This document shows, piece by piece, positions 63,001-64,000 of a stretch of 64,000 bases of DNA. The stretch spans positions 3,224,001 to 3,288,000 of the forward strand of contig NC_089448.1 in NCBI RefSeq assembly GCF_026210795.1. Reading direction: 5' to 3'. A program made the position numbers and the translations under genes. Under the pieces are notes generated by a model. The model was given only the letters and a program-made list of their open reading frames with translations. It was not told the DNA's origin and did not search any database. This DNA is from Rhizophagus irregularis (Eukaryota; Glomeromycota; Glomeromycetes; Glomerales; Glomeraceae). Positions within the stretch are counted from its first letter, which is position 1. Each line of letters begins with the position of its first letter.

Positions 63001-64000
63001 TAATTATATAATATTTTAAATTACAGATATAATTGCTTATGTGCTTTCAATTTACACTTCTATATACTGGCTTCAAACAAATGATAAGAACAATAATTAT
63101 CTAATCACTTTGCTTTCTTTTTCATGCTTATTTTTAGATATAAAATTTTTGTTATTTTTTAGAGCATTTGAATATTTTGGTGTATATTTTGCAATTATTA
63201 TTGGTGTTGGAAAAAAGATTTTTTCTTTTTTAATAGTCTTATTCATTATTGTAATAAGTTTTGCACATGCATTTTATATTTTATTATCACCAAGATCTAA
63301 ATTTTCACTTGAACAATATAATATAAATAGTGATGATCCAAATAATCCTTGGAAATTAGCTCCTAGTTATAATCAAATAATTGATAATAATGGAAATATA
63401 AACTCCAATCCATCTATGATTCAAATACCTGATAAAAATACAAACATGTTTATGGATATTAGAACTTCTCTTTTTGCTATGTATTTATTTTTAGCAGGTA
63501 TGTTTAAAATTTCATAATTATATAAATTTGCATAAATATTTTTCTAATACCTTTAAGCAATCCTTCTTTCCTATCAATAGGTGATTCAAGTGCATTATCT
63601 AATTGGGAATATACAGAAAATCCATCAATTGCAGTATTGATTGTTTTATTTTCCCTCTTAGTTGTTGTATATCTTATGAACTTGTTAATTGGATTACTCA
63701 ATATAGAAATTGGAGAAGATAATAATAGAGTCTCATATTTGATACAGAAGGCAGAAGTAAATAATATTAATATTAATTATTCCATATTTGTAAATATACT
63801 AATATATCTCAATTCTTATATTTTTAAAGATTTTGGCAGAGATTGAGTTATTTTACCTATTACCACATCAGAGACGTTGGCATACATGGTTTCCTAAAGT
63901 AATGTATGTAATTTTACTTTAAAAAAAAATTTATTGTTATGGTTTTATTAATTATTCAAATTATTTTAAGACATTATTATGCCGATATTGATAAGGCTCG
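60073..64000 (+). CDS. WD40-like/TRP-type ion channel protein, gene II (truncated by window end)
   Basis: Exons 60073-60427, 60498-60835, 60919-61042, 61113-62942, 63027-63497, 63581-63756, 63830-63903 and 63971-64000 (continues outside). All borders and phases match gene I. Differences: three instead of five VDKx units after the start, single instead of double 34-aa unit, several small indels in exon 4 (about 41 residues shorter), and PLSRPR-type changes such as LLSPRSKFSLEQY in the extracellular loop. The membrane part (exons 5-7) is almost identical, including LFLAGDSSALSNW and LLVVVYLMNLLIGLLN. The frame is fully open, so both copies look functional. The C-terminal coiled coil cannot be seen. 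Confidence 0.85.

Noticed and set aside
1-64000. CRISPR arrays, prokaryotic operons, rRNA or tRNA genes
   Set aside because: No spaced direct repeats, no Shine-Dalgarno-led gene strings and no rRNA/tRNA sequence recognised; genes are intron-containing.

Overview
The window is eukaryotic, very AT-rich and repeat-rich. Genes are split by short GT-AG introns, mostly about 60-85 nt. The content looks like an arbuscular mycorrhizal fungus of the Rhizophagus irregularis type (Glomeromycotina): Sel1-repeat protein, WD40-plus-ion-channel proteins in tandem copies, FAR1/MULE-type transposase debris, many hAT and Tc1-like non-autonomous elements, and a fungal xylose-reductase-like aldo-keto reductase. 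The organism call is inference from gene style; no rRNA or tRNA marker was recognised.

Region 1 (1-28.7 kb) is a segmentally duplicated accessory block. It holds four copies (A-D) and one relic of a four-exon gene family, here called F1, of about 173-178 aa and unknown function. Each copy has a conserved promoter and a conserved 3' flank. Between and inside the copies sit a 1.45 kb element present in inverted orientation (about 510-1897 and 23139-24594), Tc1-like foldback elements with TA duplications, hAT-like elements with 8-bp duplications (one carrying a BED-finger ORF), and a 2.1 kb foldback containing decayed genes and a nested element. Copy D is followed by the only intact member of a second family, F2 (130 aa, Asn/Gln-rich, with an IPGFKI motif), of which six broken copies are scattered through the window.

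Region 2 (29.4-40.1 kb) is the ordinary genic part: an Ser/Pro-rich protein with a basic C-terminal tail, a six-exon aldo-keto reductase with every catalytic and NADPH-binding residue in place, a Sel1-repeat protein with an Asp/Asn tract, a six-exon C1orf74-like (UPF0739) gene with a candidate GC-AG intron, a 13-bp minisatellite, a GC-rich foreign block with a 46-codon ORF, and a three-exon protein starting MGAVVSSC (predicted lipid anchor).

Region 3 (40-64 kb) is a second duplicated block. Two eight-exon genes, I at 45.5-49.9 kb and II from 60.1 kb to beyond the window end, encode a WD40-like N-terminal half, a multi-pass ion-channel half with pore and S6 helix, and, in copy I, a C-terminal coiled coil. 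The copies differ in tandem-repeat number at the N-terminus, in a 34-aa internal duplication and in promoter repeats. Around them lie broken F2 copies, a local inversion of about 0.45 kb, several hAT elements with exact 8-bp duplications, and a 1.55 kb MULE with a decayed FAR1-type transposase gene whose intron contains interstitial telomere-like TTAGGG repeats.

No CRISPR array, prokaryotic operon or new defence system is visible. The most interesting signals are the channel pair with copy-variable repeats, the four-copy F1 array, the broken F2 family, and the unusually readable transposon insertion record.
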